A stretch of DNA of 64,000 bases from Streptomyces sp. M41(2017). Its GTDB lineage: Bacteria; Actinomycetota; Actinomycetes; Streptomycetales; Streptomycetaceae. Made by a program: the position numbers and the translations under genes. The stretch covers positions 5,580,001 through 5,644,000 of the forward strand of contig NZ_MWFK01000001.1 in assembly GCF_002078175.1 (NCBI RefSeq). The letters run 5' to 3'. The notes below the pieces were generated by a model. The model searched no databases. It saw only the letters and a list, made by a program, of their open reading frames with translations, and was not told the DNA's origin. Shown in pieces: positions 16,506 to 24,406 of this stretch. Position 1 is the stretch's first letter; the number at the start of each line of letters is the position of its first letter.

Positions 16506-17156
16506 ATGAGTGACGAGAATCCGACTTCGGCACCGCCCACGATTCACGCGACGATCGCGGCGCTCCACACGCTCACCGATGCCTTGGAAAGCGCGCAGAA
16601 CGCCCGGGCCGACACCGCCGAGGACCCCCAGAGGGCGCTGGCGGCGCTGCTGCTCCTACGGCAGGTCCGCGAGCAATTGGCAGGCTGGGAGCCCCAGATG
16701 ATCGAAGCCGCGCGGGAAGCCGGTGCGAGCTGGGCGGAGCTGGCGCACCCACTCGGCGTCGCCAGTCGCCAAGCAGCCGAACGCCGCTACCTGCGCGTGC
16801 GACCCGGCGAGGCAGGTGCCACCAAGGAGGAGCGCGTGCAGGCCACTCGTGGCCGGCGCGCGGCAGACCGATCCGTGAACGCGTGGGCCAACGACAATGC
16901 CGCCACCCTCCGGCAACTCGCCGGAACCATCACGGATCTGAGCGACCTCCCCTCCTCGGCGTCGAGCGCAGTCGAAGCCCTCCACGCCGCACTCGGCGAC
17001 AAGAACCCCGGTCAGCTCCTGGGCCCCCTCTCGGAGACGGGTCCTTACCTTCGCGCCGGCCACCCTGACCTCGCGGACCGCGTGTCCGACATCGGTCGGC
17101 ACGCCGACGAAACACGCGAGAACGAGCAGCGGCAACGCTCCTCCGCCCAGCCATGA
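16506..17156 (+). CDS. HSP18 transcriptional regulator
   Basis: 216 residues from ATG 16506 after GGGAGGTG. The central part (EAAREAGASWAELAHPLGVASRQAAERRYLRVRPG) is a helix-turn-helix, followed by a Lys/Arg-rich region and a helical C-terminus. This matches the protein family annotated in Streptomyces as HSP18 transcriptional regulator, which normally sits divergent from hsp18. Here the divergent hsp20 is truncated and a full-length copy stands 4.4 kb away under a similar operator. It probably controls both promoters and itself through the paired operators just upstream. The name rests on family resemblance and context. Confidence 0.75.
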   Translation: MSDENPTSAPPTIHATIAALHTLTDALESAQNARADTAEDPQRALAALLLLRQVREQLAGWEPQMIEAAREAGASWAELAHPLGVASRQAAERRYLRVRPGEAGATKEERVQATRGRRAADRSVNAWANDNAATLRQLAGTITDLSDLPSSASSAVEALHAALGDKNPGQLLGPLSETGPYLRAGHPDLADRVSDIGRHADETRENEQRQRSSAQP

Positions 17157-17387
17157 GAATCCCCGGGCACGGAGGGACCACGCCCCCTCGATCGCCCACG
17201 CAACAGAGACTCCGGCCGCTGCGATGAGGACCACGATGAGGCGGCGTCGGAGGCGGGAGTTGCATTGAGGCCCCAGCGTGCGCACGGCGTGGACGCAGTT
17301 CAGCACTGCCGGCGCCGGTCAGGTCGTCGCCGCGGAGGCCGAGGGTTGCCGCGTTGTGATGTATGGCGGCAGAAGGCATCGGTACCT

Positions 17388-17795
17388 CTAAGCGCCCCAG
17401 CTCTTGAGCTCCTTGGCGGCGGTGCCGTTGTTGCCGAGTTGGTCGGTGCTGATGCCGCTCGCGGAGAAGGTGAGGGGGGTGACCGGCTCTGCCTCGATCG
17501 TTTCCAGGTCGGCGAGGGTGGCCAGGCCGACGGTGATGTGAGGGAGGTAGTGGTCGCCGCTGTGCTGGGGGACGTAGTTCTCGATGTAGGTGAGGGTGGG
17601 CGCGTTGATGTCGGGTTCGGCGTCGGTGCGGAAGTAGGCGTCCGCAGTGCCTCCGCTCTCGGTGTAGGGGCGCAGGCTTCGATGAGGCGGGCCTGGAAGT
17701 CGAGGACCCCGGGCCCGGGCCTGACGACGACCGCGGCGAGCCCCATCGAGGGCTGTACCTCCATGTGCGCGACGTAAGTCGTGCCGCACACAGTC
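17388..17795 (-). pseudogene. Frameshifted 2'-5' RNA ligase-like (2H phosphoesterase) remnant
   Basis: Two overlapping minus-strand frames together make one protein. The first reads TVCGTTYVAHMEVQPSMG through DFQARLIEACAP. After a one-base loss at the C4 run (17667-17670 on the plus strand) it continues YTESGGTADAYFRTD, NYVPQHSGDHYLPHITVGLA (an H-x-T motif of the 2H superfamily) and ends GTAAKELKSWGA. The N-terminal part with the first H-x-T motif is missing, cut off where a GAF fragment begins on the other strand. Both the frameshift and the truncation say it is inactive. Confidence 0.65.
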
Positions 17796-17808
17796 TTCCC
17801 CTGACCAG

Positions 17809-17998
17809 CCGCGCCGGCCGGGTCATCGGCCTGATCTCCTCCCACCACGCACCCCCTCTGTCGGGGTTCAGCCAGCCGCAGCTCACAGCCCTCGCGTCCA
17901 CGGGCGCCGCGGTCGGCGGCTGGCTGCACTGGCATCGTCGGACCGTCGTGCTGGATGCCCTGGAACACCTCCAATCCACCGCCCGCGTCGCCCGCTGA
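17809..17998 (+). pseudogene. C-terminal fragment of a GAF-domain protein
   Basis: The frame ending at TGA 17996-17998 reads RAGRVIGLISSHHAPPLSGF, then SQPQLTALASTGAAVGGWL and HLQSTARVAR. That is the last strand and helix of a GAF domain, with nothing recognisable upstream. It abuts the truncated 2H remnant on the opposite strand, so one rearrangement probably cut both genes. Confidence 0.6.
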
Positions 17999-18708
17999 TC
18001 GGCGGACTCGCCGCGCCGTCGAGAGCCGCCGTTCGCAATCGATGAAGCGGGCTCTGTCCCTGGCCTGACGTGAGACCCTGGACAGGGCGGGTGCAGGGCT
18101 CTGGTCACTACAGAGACAGCCTCTCGCAATCGGGGCTCGCTTAGGCAGTCAGGCGGGAGTCGCCATCCTTGAGGGGCGGCTGTGCGTCGGCTCGACTGTG
18201 CTCTATGCCCGGACCCGCATGCGCACCCCCAACCCCTTCTCACCACCGCAGGGCGAGCCCGCTCTGCCAGCAACGGAGCCTCCGGTGCGGGGCGATGAAG
18301 CCGCGGCGGCCCTCTGGTCGCGATCGCATCTGCAGGCTGAAGATCATCGGTCGCAGCCTTCTCGGCACGAGGTCCTGCGCATGCCCTGCTGCCGGCTGCT
18401 CCGGGAGGCGGGACGATCCACGAAGGTGGAGACGACGGGCGCGGCGCTGCTTCTCCGCTCGGGCGGCGGCGCCGGTCTGCTGCCGGTGACGCCGACAAAC
18501 GCGCACTGCGCCCGACACGTATACGAGACGGGGCGCCGGGCACGCTTCGAGGCGGTGGATGAGGACCCGGTGCCGTCACGGTTCCGGGTCCTCACCGTCG
18601 CGCATCTACGGGTGCGCGGTGCCCGGTGTACGTGGCCGGAGAGCGGAAACGTAGCTCGGGCCGGAGCGGCCGCGGCCGTCGGCGTACCTTGGCCGTGCTG
18701 CTGTCAGC
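17999..18708. other. Gene-poor region, 710 bases
   Basis: No frame on either strand has a credible start signal, domain or composition. Given the pseudogenes on the left and the start-less DUF6193 gene further right, this is probably decayed sequence. Confidence 0.4.
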
Positions 18709-19308
18709 TCAGATCGTCGGCGTGTCGTCGATGACCTCGTGGTGCGGTTCGACTATGAACTTCCAGCCGGTGCTGGCCTCCATGAAGCGCACTCGGGTCG
18801 GGTAGATGTCCAAGGCGCGGCGGTCGCGATTCTGGCCGCTCGCGCTCTTGCGCCCTCGGACCGGCTCTTCGAACAGGTCGACCTTGACGTCCGGCACCGC
18901 CACGACTTCCTCGTTCCAGCGCTGAACGATTCCCGCGCCGAACGCCTCCCGTGCGGCGGTGTAGAGCGACTCCAGAGCGTCCTTGTTCCCGTTGGGCACG
19001 AAGAGCGCGAGGTTCAGGAGGACGCCGGCACTCTGGAGAACCTCGATCTCTTCCCCTGCCTCGTCCGCGACCCAGATCCCACGCTCGTCCGGATTGTTCG
19101 GAAGAACCTGAACTTCCTTGCCGAAAATGGTCCTTGCCGTGAAGGACCCTCCTTCGAAGTACTTACCGGGCTTCGTCAGGAAAGCAGGAGCGTGGCAGTC
19201 GAGAGAAAGATGGTCCAGCTCCGCCGAGACGAATATCTCCTCCTGGGGACCCAATTCTGAAACCTCCTCGACGGTGAGACGTCGAGCCATGACCTTTTCG
19301 GTGTTCAC
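18709..19308 (-). CDS. Hypothetical soluble protein, 199 residues
   Basis: From GTG 19308 behind a clear GAAGGAG ribosome-binding site. The protein is acidic and soluble (RRLTVEEVSELGPQEEIFVS at the start, GWKFIVEPHHEVIDDTPT at the end), with a lower-GC feel and more Lys, Glu and Asn than its neighbours, which hints at recent acquisition. No domain recognised. The divergent reading frame of the DUF6193 gene begins within about 40 bases of this start and lacks its own start codon. Confidence 0.65.
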   Translation of the reverse strand: MNTEKVMARRLTVEEVSELGPQEEIFVSAELDHLSLDCHAPAFLTKPGKYFEGGSFTARTIFGKEVQVLPNNPDERGIWVADEAGEEIEVLQSAGVLLNLALFVPNGNKDALESLYTAAREAFGAGIVQRWNEEVVAVPDVKVDLFEEPVRGRKSASGQNRDRRALDIYPTRVRFMEASTGWKFIVEPHHEVIDDTPTI

Positions 19309-19520
19309 GCGGTTCTCCTTCTTCGTACGGCCACGGACAGTCTAAAGATCCGCTGCTCGCGCGCCTTGCCACCGCCCCGCCGACAGCACTGAGTTGGGGT
19401 CGCCGGTTCTATCCGGATGTTGTCGCGGCCGGCAGCCTGGCTGCCGCACTGGAGCGAGCGGCGGCCGGTCTGGAAGAGCAACCCACGCTCGTTCCCGGCC
19501 GCAGGGAAATACCCGGTTCG

Positions 19521-20123
19521 GTGGGTATCGCCACGACAACCCCGTTCCGGCTGCCGCTCGTTGTGATCCTCCGGACCGAGAGCCGTGCCTTCCAAGTCCA
19601 CGGTCGGGCCGGCGGCATCGACATCGTGAGCGGAGTGACACGTAACCTCACGGACGTCGTCGAGGCCGGTGTCGCGTGGGCACCCGGTGCCACCGTGGCA
19701 CGCATGCGAGCGACCCTGACCTTCCTCGACTCCGACCCGATCGCCGAGGCCCACGAGCGTGGTCCCGTCGCAGCGGTCACGGCACAGTGGGACCTACTGA
19801 GGGAGAAGGCGACCAGCGTGCCGAGGTTCCCCGAGTTCGGCTCGTTGATCGAGGCGGCACACGCGGAGCCCCGACTGCGCCGACTCTTCCCGTTCACCAG
19901 CCACTGGACCGTCGCCTCCAGCTCCTGCACGGGGCGCCCCTACCGCGACGAGATCGCGATAAGCCCCCCATCCGGTGGCGGCCCGTACATCGTGCTGCGG
20001 TACGCGAACACCGGCGTCCATGGAGAAGCCCCCAACGCCGCGGAGGCGGTGGCGCCGGCTCTGGCCCACCTCCCGCACTCGGTCGGTCCAGCCGTCGCAG
20101 GGTGTACCGGCAGGCCCAAGTGA
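19521..20123 (+). CDS. DUF6193 family protein, 5' end apparently lost
   Basis: The frame carries the DUF6193 signature blocks seen in proteins linked to natural-product clusters: GRAGGIDIVSGVTRNL, VAGVAWAPGA-like segment, FLDSDPIAEAHERGPVAAV, FPEFGSLIEAAHAEPRLRRL and PFTSHWTVASSSCTGRPYRD. Protein similarity continues upstream of the first usable start, GTG 19521, as RRFYPDVVAAGSLAAALERA back to about 19389. No ATG, GTG or TTG with a ribosome-binding site exists there, so the gene probably lost its first codons and may be a pseudogene. If translated from 19521 it is 200 residues. Function unknown. Confidence 0.6.
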   Translation: MGIATTTPFRLPLVVILRTESRAFQVHGRAGGIDIVSGVTRNLTDVVEAGVAWAPGATVARMRATLTFLDSDPIAEAHERGPVAAVTAQWDLLREKATSVPRFPEFGSLIEAAHAEPRLRRLFPFTSHWTVASSSCTGRPYRDEIAISPPSGGGPYIVLRYANTGVHGEAPNAAEAVAPALAHLPHSVGPAVAGCTGRPK

Positions 20124-20357
20124 CCGACGTCAGTACATCTGGATGGTGACACCTGTGACCTGCGGTCGCCGAGCGGATCACTGCGCCGGACTGCCGGCGG
20201 TCTCAGTGCAAGGGGTCCGGCCCTGGCCCGTTCGCGGCTCGGAGGCCTTCCAGCGGCGTAGCGATGTTGCTGTCGGGCTTTGATCCCGGCCCAAGGTCGG
20301 AAGGCGGGCGAGGGATGCCCGTACAACCATCGGCCCCGAGGACGGGTCTGCCGTGTC

Positions 20358-21806
20358 ATGCGAAGACTCATCGTCGCCGGCGCCGCGTTGCCGGCCGCCC
20401 TTGCGGCCTCCGTCCTTCTGCCCCCGGCCGTCGCTCACGCCCGCACACCGACTCCCTTGACCGACTTCAACGGCGACGGGTACGGCGATCTCGCCGTCTC
20501 CGCACCCGGAGCGGCGATCGACGGGCACACCCTGGCCGGGGCGGTCGTTGTCGCCTACGGCTCCTCAGGCGGGATCAAGTCCTCGCGGACGAAGACCGTC
20601 AGTCAGAACACCGCACACGTGCCGGGTGTCGCCGAGGCCTTCGACCGCTTCGGCGCCTCCACCGCGCCGGGGGACTTCAACAAGGACGGATACACCGACC
20701 TCGCGGTCGGCTCACCCGGCGAGGACGTGCCGCGCGGTGACGACTGGGGTTCGGTCACGGTGCTGTGGGGCAGCCCGGGGGGACTTGGCGCGGGCGGGGC
20801 GCTGAGTCAGCCGCTGGGCATCGAACAGACCGGATTCGGCACTGCGGTCACCGCCGGGGACTTCGACGGGGACGGCCACGCCGACATCGCGGCGAGCACG
20901 GGCAGCGGCACCCACCTGTGGCTCTACCTCAACCGGAGCACGGGCCAGTCCGGTGAAATGGGCTTCGTGCACGCCGACTTCGAGGCGTCGGCGGTGCCGG
21001 CCACCGGCACCGGCGTCACCGCACTGGCCGCCGGGGACGTCGACGGCGACGGCACCGACGACCTGGCCGCTGTCACCAACCCGCTCAGCGGCTCGGGCGG
21101 CGCGCTCTATCTCTCCCCAGGTGTTCCGGCCGAGCGCCGTACGGCGGGCGAGCTGCCCCCGGCACTCTCCCTCGCCGTCGGGGACGTGGACGGCGACGGC
21201 CACGGCGATGTCGTGTCCGGGCAGCCGTACGGGAGCGAGGAGGTGCACTGGGCCCGGGACGGCGGGAGCGTGAGCGTCCTGCGGGGCTCGGCACAGGGTG
21301 TCGACGGCCGACGGGCGGTCGTGATCACGCAGAACACCGCCGGGGTGCCCGGGGTCGTCGAGGAGGGCGACCGCTTCGGCTGGTCCGTCGAACTGGGCGA
21401 CGTCAACCGGGACGGACGGGCCGACCTGGCCACGGGCGCCGTCGACGAGGGGGTGGGCCCGACGGGCTTCACCGGCTCCGTCACCGTGCTCTCCGGCTCC
21501 GCGAAGGGCCTGACGGGCACCGGCTCGTACGCCTTGCACCAGGACACTCCGGGTGTGCCCGGTGTCGCGGAGTCCCGCGACTCCTTCGGTGAGGCACTGG
21601 CGCTCGCCGACACCGACCGCGACGGTCGGCTCGACCTGGCCGTCGGCGCGCCCGGCGAGAACGGCTGGTACGGCGCGCTCACCTCGCTGCGAGGCGACGG
21701 AGTGCGGATCACCGTCACCCGCGCGGTCGGCTTCAGCGCGGAGACCATCGGGCTCGCCACCGGCGAGGACTGGTACCCCGAGTTCGGCGCGCCGATCAGC
21801 GGATGA
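20358..21806 (+). CDS. Secreted FG-GAP repeat (integrin-like beta-propeller) protein
   Basis: 482 residues from ATG 20358. Residues 1-32 form a signal peptide ending AVAHA. The rest is a seven-bladed repeat array with calcium-binding loops of the DxDxDG type: DFNGDGYGD, DFNKDGYTD, DFDGDGHAD, DVDGDGTDD, DVDGDGHGD, DVNRDGRAD and DTDRDGRLD, each followed by a (L/I)A(V/A)(S/G) strand. Blades of this kind bind extracellular ligands or cations. No LPXTG or membrane anchor is present, so the protein is probably released. An upstream in-frame ATG at 20280 would bury the signal peptide and is rejected. Confidence 0.88.
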   Translation: MRRLIVAGAALPAALAASVLLPPAVAHARTPTPLTDFNGDGYGDLAVSAPGAAIDGHTLAGAVVVAYGSSGGIKSSRTKTVSQNTAHVPGVAEAFDRFGASTAPGDFNKDGYTDLAVGSPGEDVPRGDDWGSVTVLWGSPGGLGAGGALSQPLGIEQTGFGTAVTAGDFDGDGHADIAASTGSGTHLWLYLNRSTGQSGEMGFVHADFEASAVPATGTGVTALAAGDVDGDGTDDLAAVTNPLSGSGGALYLSPGVPAERRTAGELPPALSLAVGDVDGDGHGDVVSGQPYGSEEVHWARDGGSVSVLRGSAQGVDGRRAVVITQNTAGVPGVVEEGDRFGWSVELGDVNRDGRADLATGAVDEGVGPTGFTGSVTVLSGSAKGLTGTGSYALHQDTPGVPGVAESRDSFGEALALADTDRDGRLDLAVGAPGENGWYGALTSLRGDGVRITVTRAVGFSAETIGLATGEDWYPEFGAPISG

Positions 21807-22287
21807 TCCCGGACGCGCGGGCAAGGGGCGTATACCGGTGTGCGTACCACCGGGGCGCGCCCCTCTGCCTTGTCGACGCGGTCCGAAACGCGGCGGGTTG
21901 AGCGGGGGACTCGCTCCGCACACTGCAGCGCAGGAGAGGCCCGCCGGCCACGAGAAGGATCGGACCGGCACCAGGCCACGCGCCGTGGCACAAAGGCGGG
22001 CCGTCAGGCAGGTGGCAACGCCAATCCGCGTGACCGCACCCTGTTATGGCGCTTTCCCCGGCGGGCCGGAGTCGACTTTCGCGGGAAGGCCGGTGATCCA
22101 TCAACAAGAGGCGGTCCCCGGGTGGCCGGGGCCACCTCTCGTCCCCGACCGCACCAGCGTGCCCCCCGGAAGGCTTGGAGGTCCCCCTGGGTGGTCGCTC
22201 TCAGTAGTGCAGTTCCCCCTGTTTTGGGCAGCTCTGCGCATGGATACTATGTAGGTCGGCATATATGTCAGGAGAAGAGGGTGCGCC
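21807..22287. other. Intergenic region carrying the TetR promoter
   Basis: 481 bases without a credible gene. The last 50 bases hold the operator at 22244-22266 and a TACTAT -10-like element (22245-22250) inside it; the rest is featureless. Confidence 0.4.
22244..22266. promoter_or_regulatory. TetR operator, copy 1
   Basis: The partial palindrome ATGTA-N8-TATAT sits within ATACTATGTAGG followed by a TCGGCATATAT half. Nearly the same sequence appears in inverted orientation at 23004-23029 before the SDR gene, which is the strongest evidence that it is a real protein-binding site. It covers the likely -10 of the tetR gene, fitting autorepression. Confidence 0.75.
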
Positions 22288-22878
22288 ATGGGCAGGCGAA
22301 CGGATGCCAAGCAGAAGATGGTGCAGGCCGCGAAACAACTGATCCGGCAGCGTGGCTACGGTGCCACGGCCTTCTCCGATGTGCTCGAACTCAGCGGTAC
22401 GTCCCGCGGCTCGGTCTACTTCCACTTCCCTGGCGGTAAGGCGCAGCTCGGGATCGAAGCAGCGGAAGCCCACGCGTTCGAGCAGGTCGACATCATCGAC
22501 CGTGCTGCCGGGGAGGCTACGTCGGCAGGTCGGATGATCGAGCTCTACGTCGACTTGGGCCGCGACGCGATGGTGGCCGGCGGGTACGGACGGGGTTGCG
22601 GTGTCGCCCCCCTGATCGTCGAGGGCGCCGCAGAGGATTCGGCCGAGATCGCCGAGACCGCACGGCGGGCCTTCTCGGAGATGACGGACAGGCTGGCCTT
22701 TCACTTCGTCGCCTTCGGCGTGGAGCGTGCGGCGGCACGTGTGCTGGCGGACGCCGTGATCGCGGGCGTGCAGGGGGCGATGATCACCTCCCGGGCGCTG
22801 AAGAGCCCAAAACCGTATGAATCGCTAAGAAAGGTACTGGTCAGTCATGCCGCGCATGTGTCGTCCGTGAGGTCCTAG
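22288..22878 (+). CDS. TetR/AcrR-family repressor (LmrA/YxaF type)
   Basis: 196 residues. The N-terminal helix-turn-helix is clear (AAKQLIRQRGYGATAFSDVLELSGTSRGSVYFHFPGGKAQL), and the C-terminal part with GCGVAPLIVEGA resembles the LmrA/YxaF ligand domain. GAGAAGAGG precedes the ATG. It lies upstream of an SDR oxidoreductase in the same direction; identical operator-like sequences stand before both genes, so it should repress itself and the SDR until an effector, perhaps the SDR substrate, binds. Confidence 0.88.
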   Translation: MGRRTDAKQKMVQAAKQLIRQRGYGATAFSDVLELSGTSRGSVYFHFPGGKAQLGIEAAEAHAFEQVDIIDRAAGEATSAGRMIELYVDLGRDAMVAGGYGRGCGVAPLIVEGAAEDSAEIAETARRAFSEMTDRLAFHFVAFGVERAAARVLADAVIAGVQGAMITSRALKSPKPYESLRKVLVSHAAHVSSVRS

Positions 22879-23003
22879 GCCGCGCCCGCCTGGGCTTGGG
22901 CGGCCTCGATGCGCCCGCCGGGTTACTCCGGGGCGGTGAGTGGGCGATGGCTGTGCGTCTGCCCGAGGCGGCTCATCGTTCCGCAGTCGCACGGTGCGAA
23001 GGC

Positions 23004-23029
23004 ATTATGTATGTTGGCCTACATAGTAT
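23004..23029. promoter_or_regulatory. TetR operator, copy 2
   Basis: In reverse complement this reads ATACTATGTAGG then CCAACATACATAAT, matching copy 1 in its first 12 bases and in the palindromic right half (ATGTA-N8-TACAT, here a perfect repeat). It lies 117 bases before the SDR start codon. Confidence 0.75.
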
Positions 23030-23145
23030 CGGTGGCCGGGTGGCGGGTGGCCGTATGGCAGCACAGACCTACGAGGCGGGACCGCGTATCGCGGGGCGCC
23101 GGCCGCGGAGGACGCCGGCCGACAGAAGAGAGTGAGGCTCGGATC

Positions 23146-23916
23146 ATGGCTCGTGTACTCATCACCGGAGCATCCCGGGGTATCGGGAAGGGCGTCGCGA
23201 CGGAGTTGCAGGAACAGGGTCACGAGGTCATTGCCACGGCCCGCGATGTGACCATGCTCGACGACCTGTCGGTGGCGCAGAAGCTGCAGCTCGATGTCAC
23301 TGACCAGGCCTCGGTCGACCGAGCGCTGGCCGAGGCCGGTCACATCGACGTCCTGCTCAGCAACGCGGGAGCGACTGTGCGCGCTCCGCTCGAGACGATC
23401 CCGCTCGCCGCGCTCGGCGACCTCTTCGAGCTCAACACCTTCGGGGCCCTGCGGGTCGCCCAGGCCGTTCTGCCCCAGATGCGCCGACGCGGAGCGGGGC
23501 AACTGATCTTCATGTCCAGCGTCCAGGGCCGCTACGTCATTCCGTTGATCGGCGCCTATGGCGCGAGCAAGCACGCCTTGGAGGCCATCGCCGAGGTCCT
23601 GGCCATCGAAGCCGGACACTTCGGCGTGTCTGTCCACGTCGTGCAGCCGCCCGCCGTGGACTCGGGAGGCGCCGAGCGCGCTGAGGTCCACCTGGACGAC
23701 AGCAACCCTTACCGCCCGTTGCTGGAAGAGATCTCGGCGTTCCGGGCAGCACCGGTCTCGGTCCAAGAAGTCGCCGACGTGGTGGCGGCGACCATCGCAG
23801 AGGGTGCCAAGGCTCCCTTCCGTATCCCCGTAGGGGAAGGCGCGAAGGCCACCCTGAGCGCACGCAAGGCCGCACCCGACACCGTGCCCTTCCTGGCCGC
23901 ACCCCTGGACTGGTAG
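23146..23916 (+). CDS. Short-chain dehydrogenase/reductase (SDR)
   Basis: 256 residues. The Rossmann glycine motif TGASRGIG, the NAG strand (LLSNAGA) and the catalytic Ser/Tyr/Lys (SSVQGRYVIPLIGAYGASK) are intact, so it should be an active NAD(P)-dependent oxidoreductase. The start ATG 23146 begins directly at the first beta strand (MARVLITG). It follows the tetR gene and carries the same operator, so it is very probably the regulated target. Substrate unknown. Confidence 0.9.
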   Translation: MARVLITGASRGIGKGVATELQEQGHEVIATARDVTMLDDLSVAQKLQLDVTDQASVDRALAEAGHIDVLLSNAGATVRAPLETIPLAALGDLFELNTFGALRVAQAVLPQMRRRGAGQLIFMSSVQGRYVIPLIGAYGASKHALEAIAEVLAIEAGHFGVSVHVVQPPAVDSGGAERAEVHLDDSNPYRPLLEEISAFRAAPVSVQEVADVVAATIAEGAKAPFRIPVGEGAKATLSARKAAPDTVPFLAAPLDW

Positions 23917-24406
23917 CCGCACATCGCACCTTGGCGTGCGGGCGGACGTAGCGTCACATGCGGCATCCGGGCATCGTCCCGATCACGCAGCCATGTTGTC
24001 CCCGTGGGTGACTCAGACCGTGCAGTCGGCGCGATCACCGGCACCTGCCCAGGACGGGCACCGGACCTCCCGGACTTCGCTCCGCGTGACGCCGTTTCAG
24101 GACAAGGCGTGCGGCGCCCGCAACCGTAGGAGAGGGGGACCTCTGGTGGCCACGGCGCCACGGCATCCGTGGGCTGCGACGTCCGGGCAGGGATTTCGTG
24201 CCCACAGGCGGGGGAGGAGGCGCGTATCGATGATCGACCGACCGGATGAAGTTCCGCTCTCCGGCCGCGAGACCGGGCCCAGGCGACCGAGTGGCCGGGC
24301 TTCGGCTTCCTACGATGCCGCCAGAAGTAGTCCCAGCCCGGTGAGCCGCTGAGCTGACGGGCCTGTACGTCGCGGACTGCCTCGATCCGGCTCGCCACCT
24401 CGAGAA
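23917..24406. other. Intergenic region, no gene recognised
   Basis: 490 bases. Frames on both strands lack start signals or domain features. No clear terminator after the SDR or promoter before the carboxypeptidase was identified. Confidence 0.35.
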
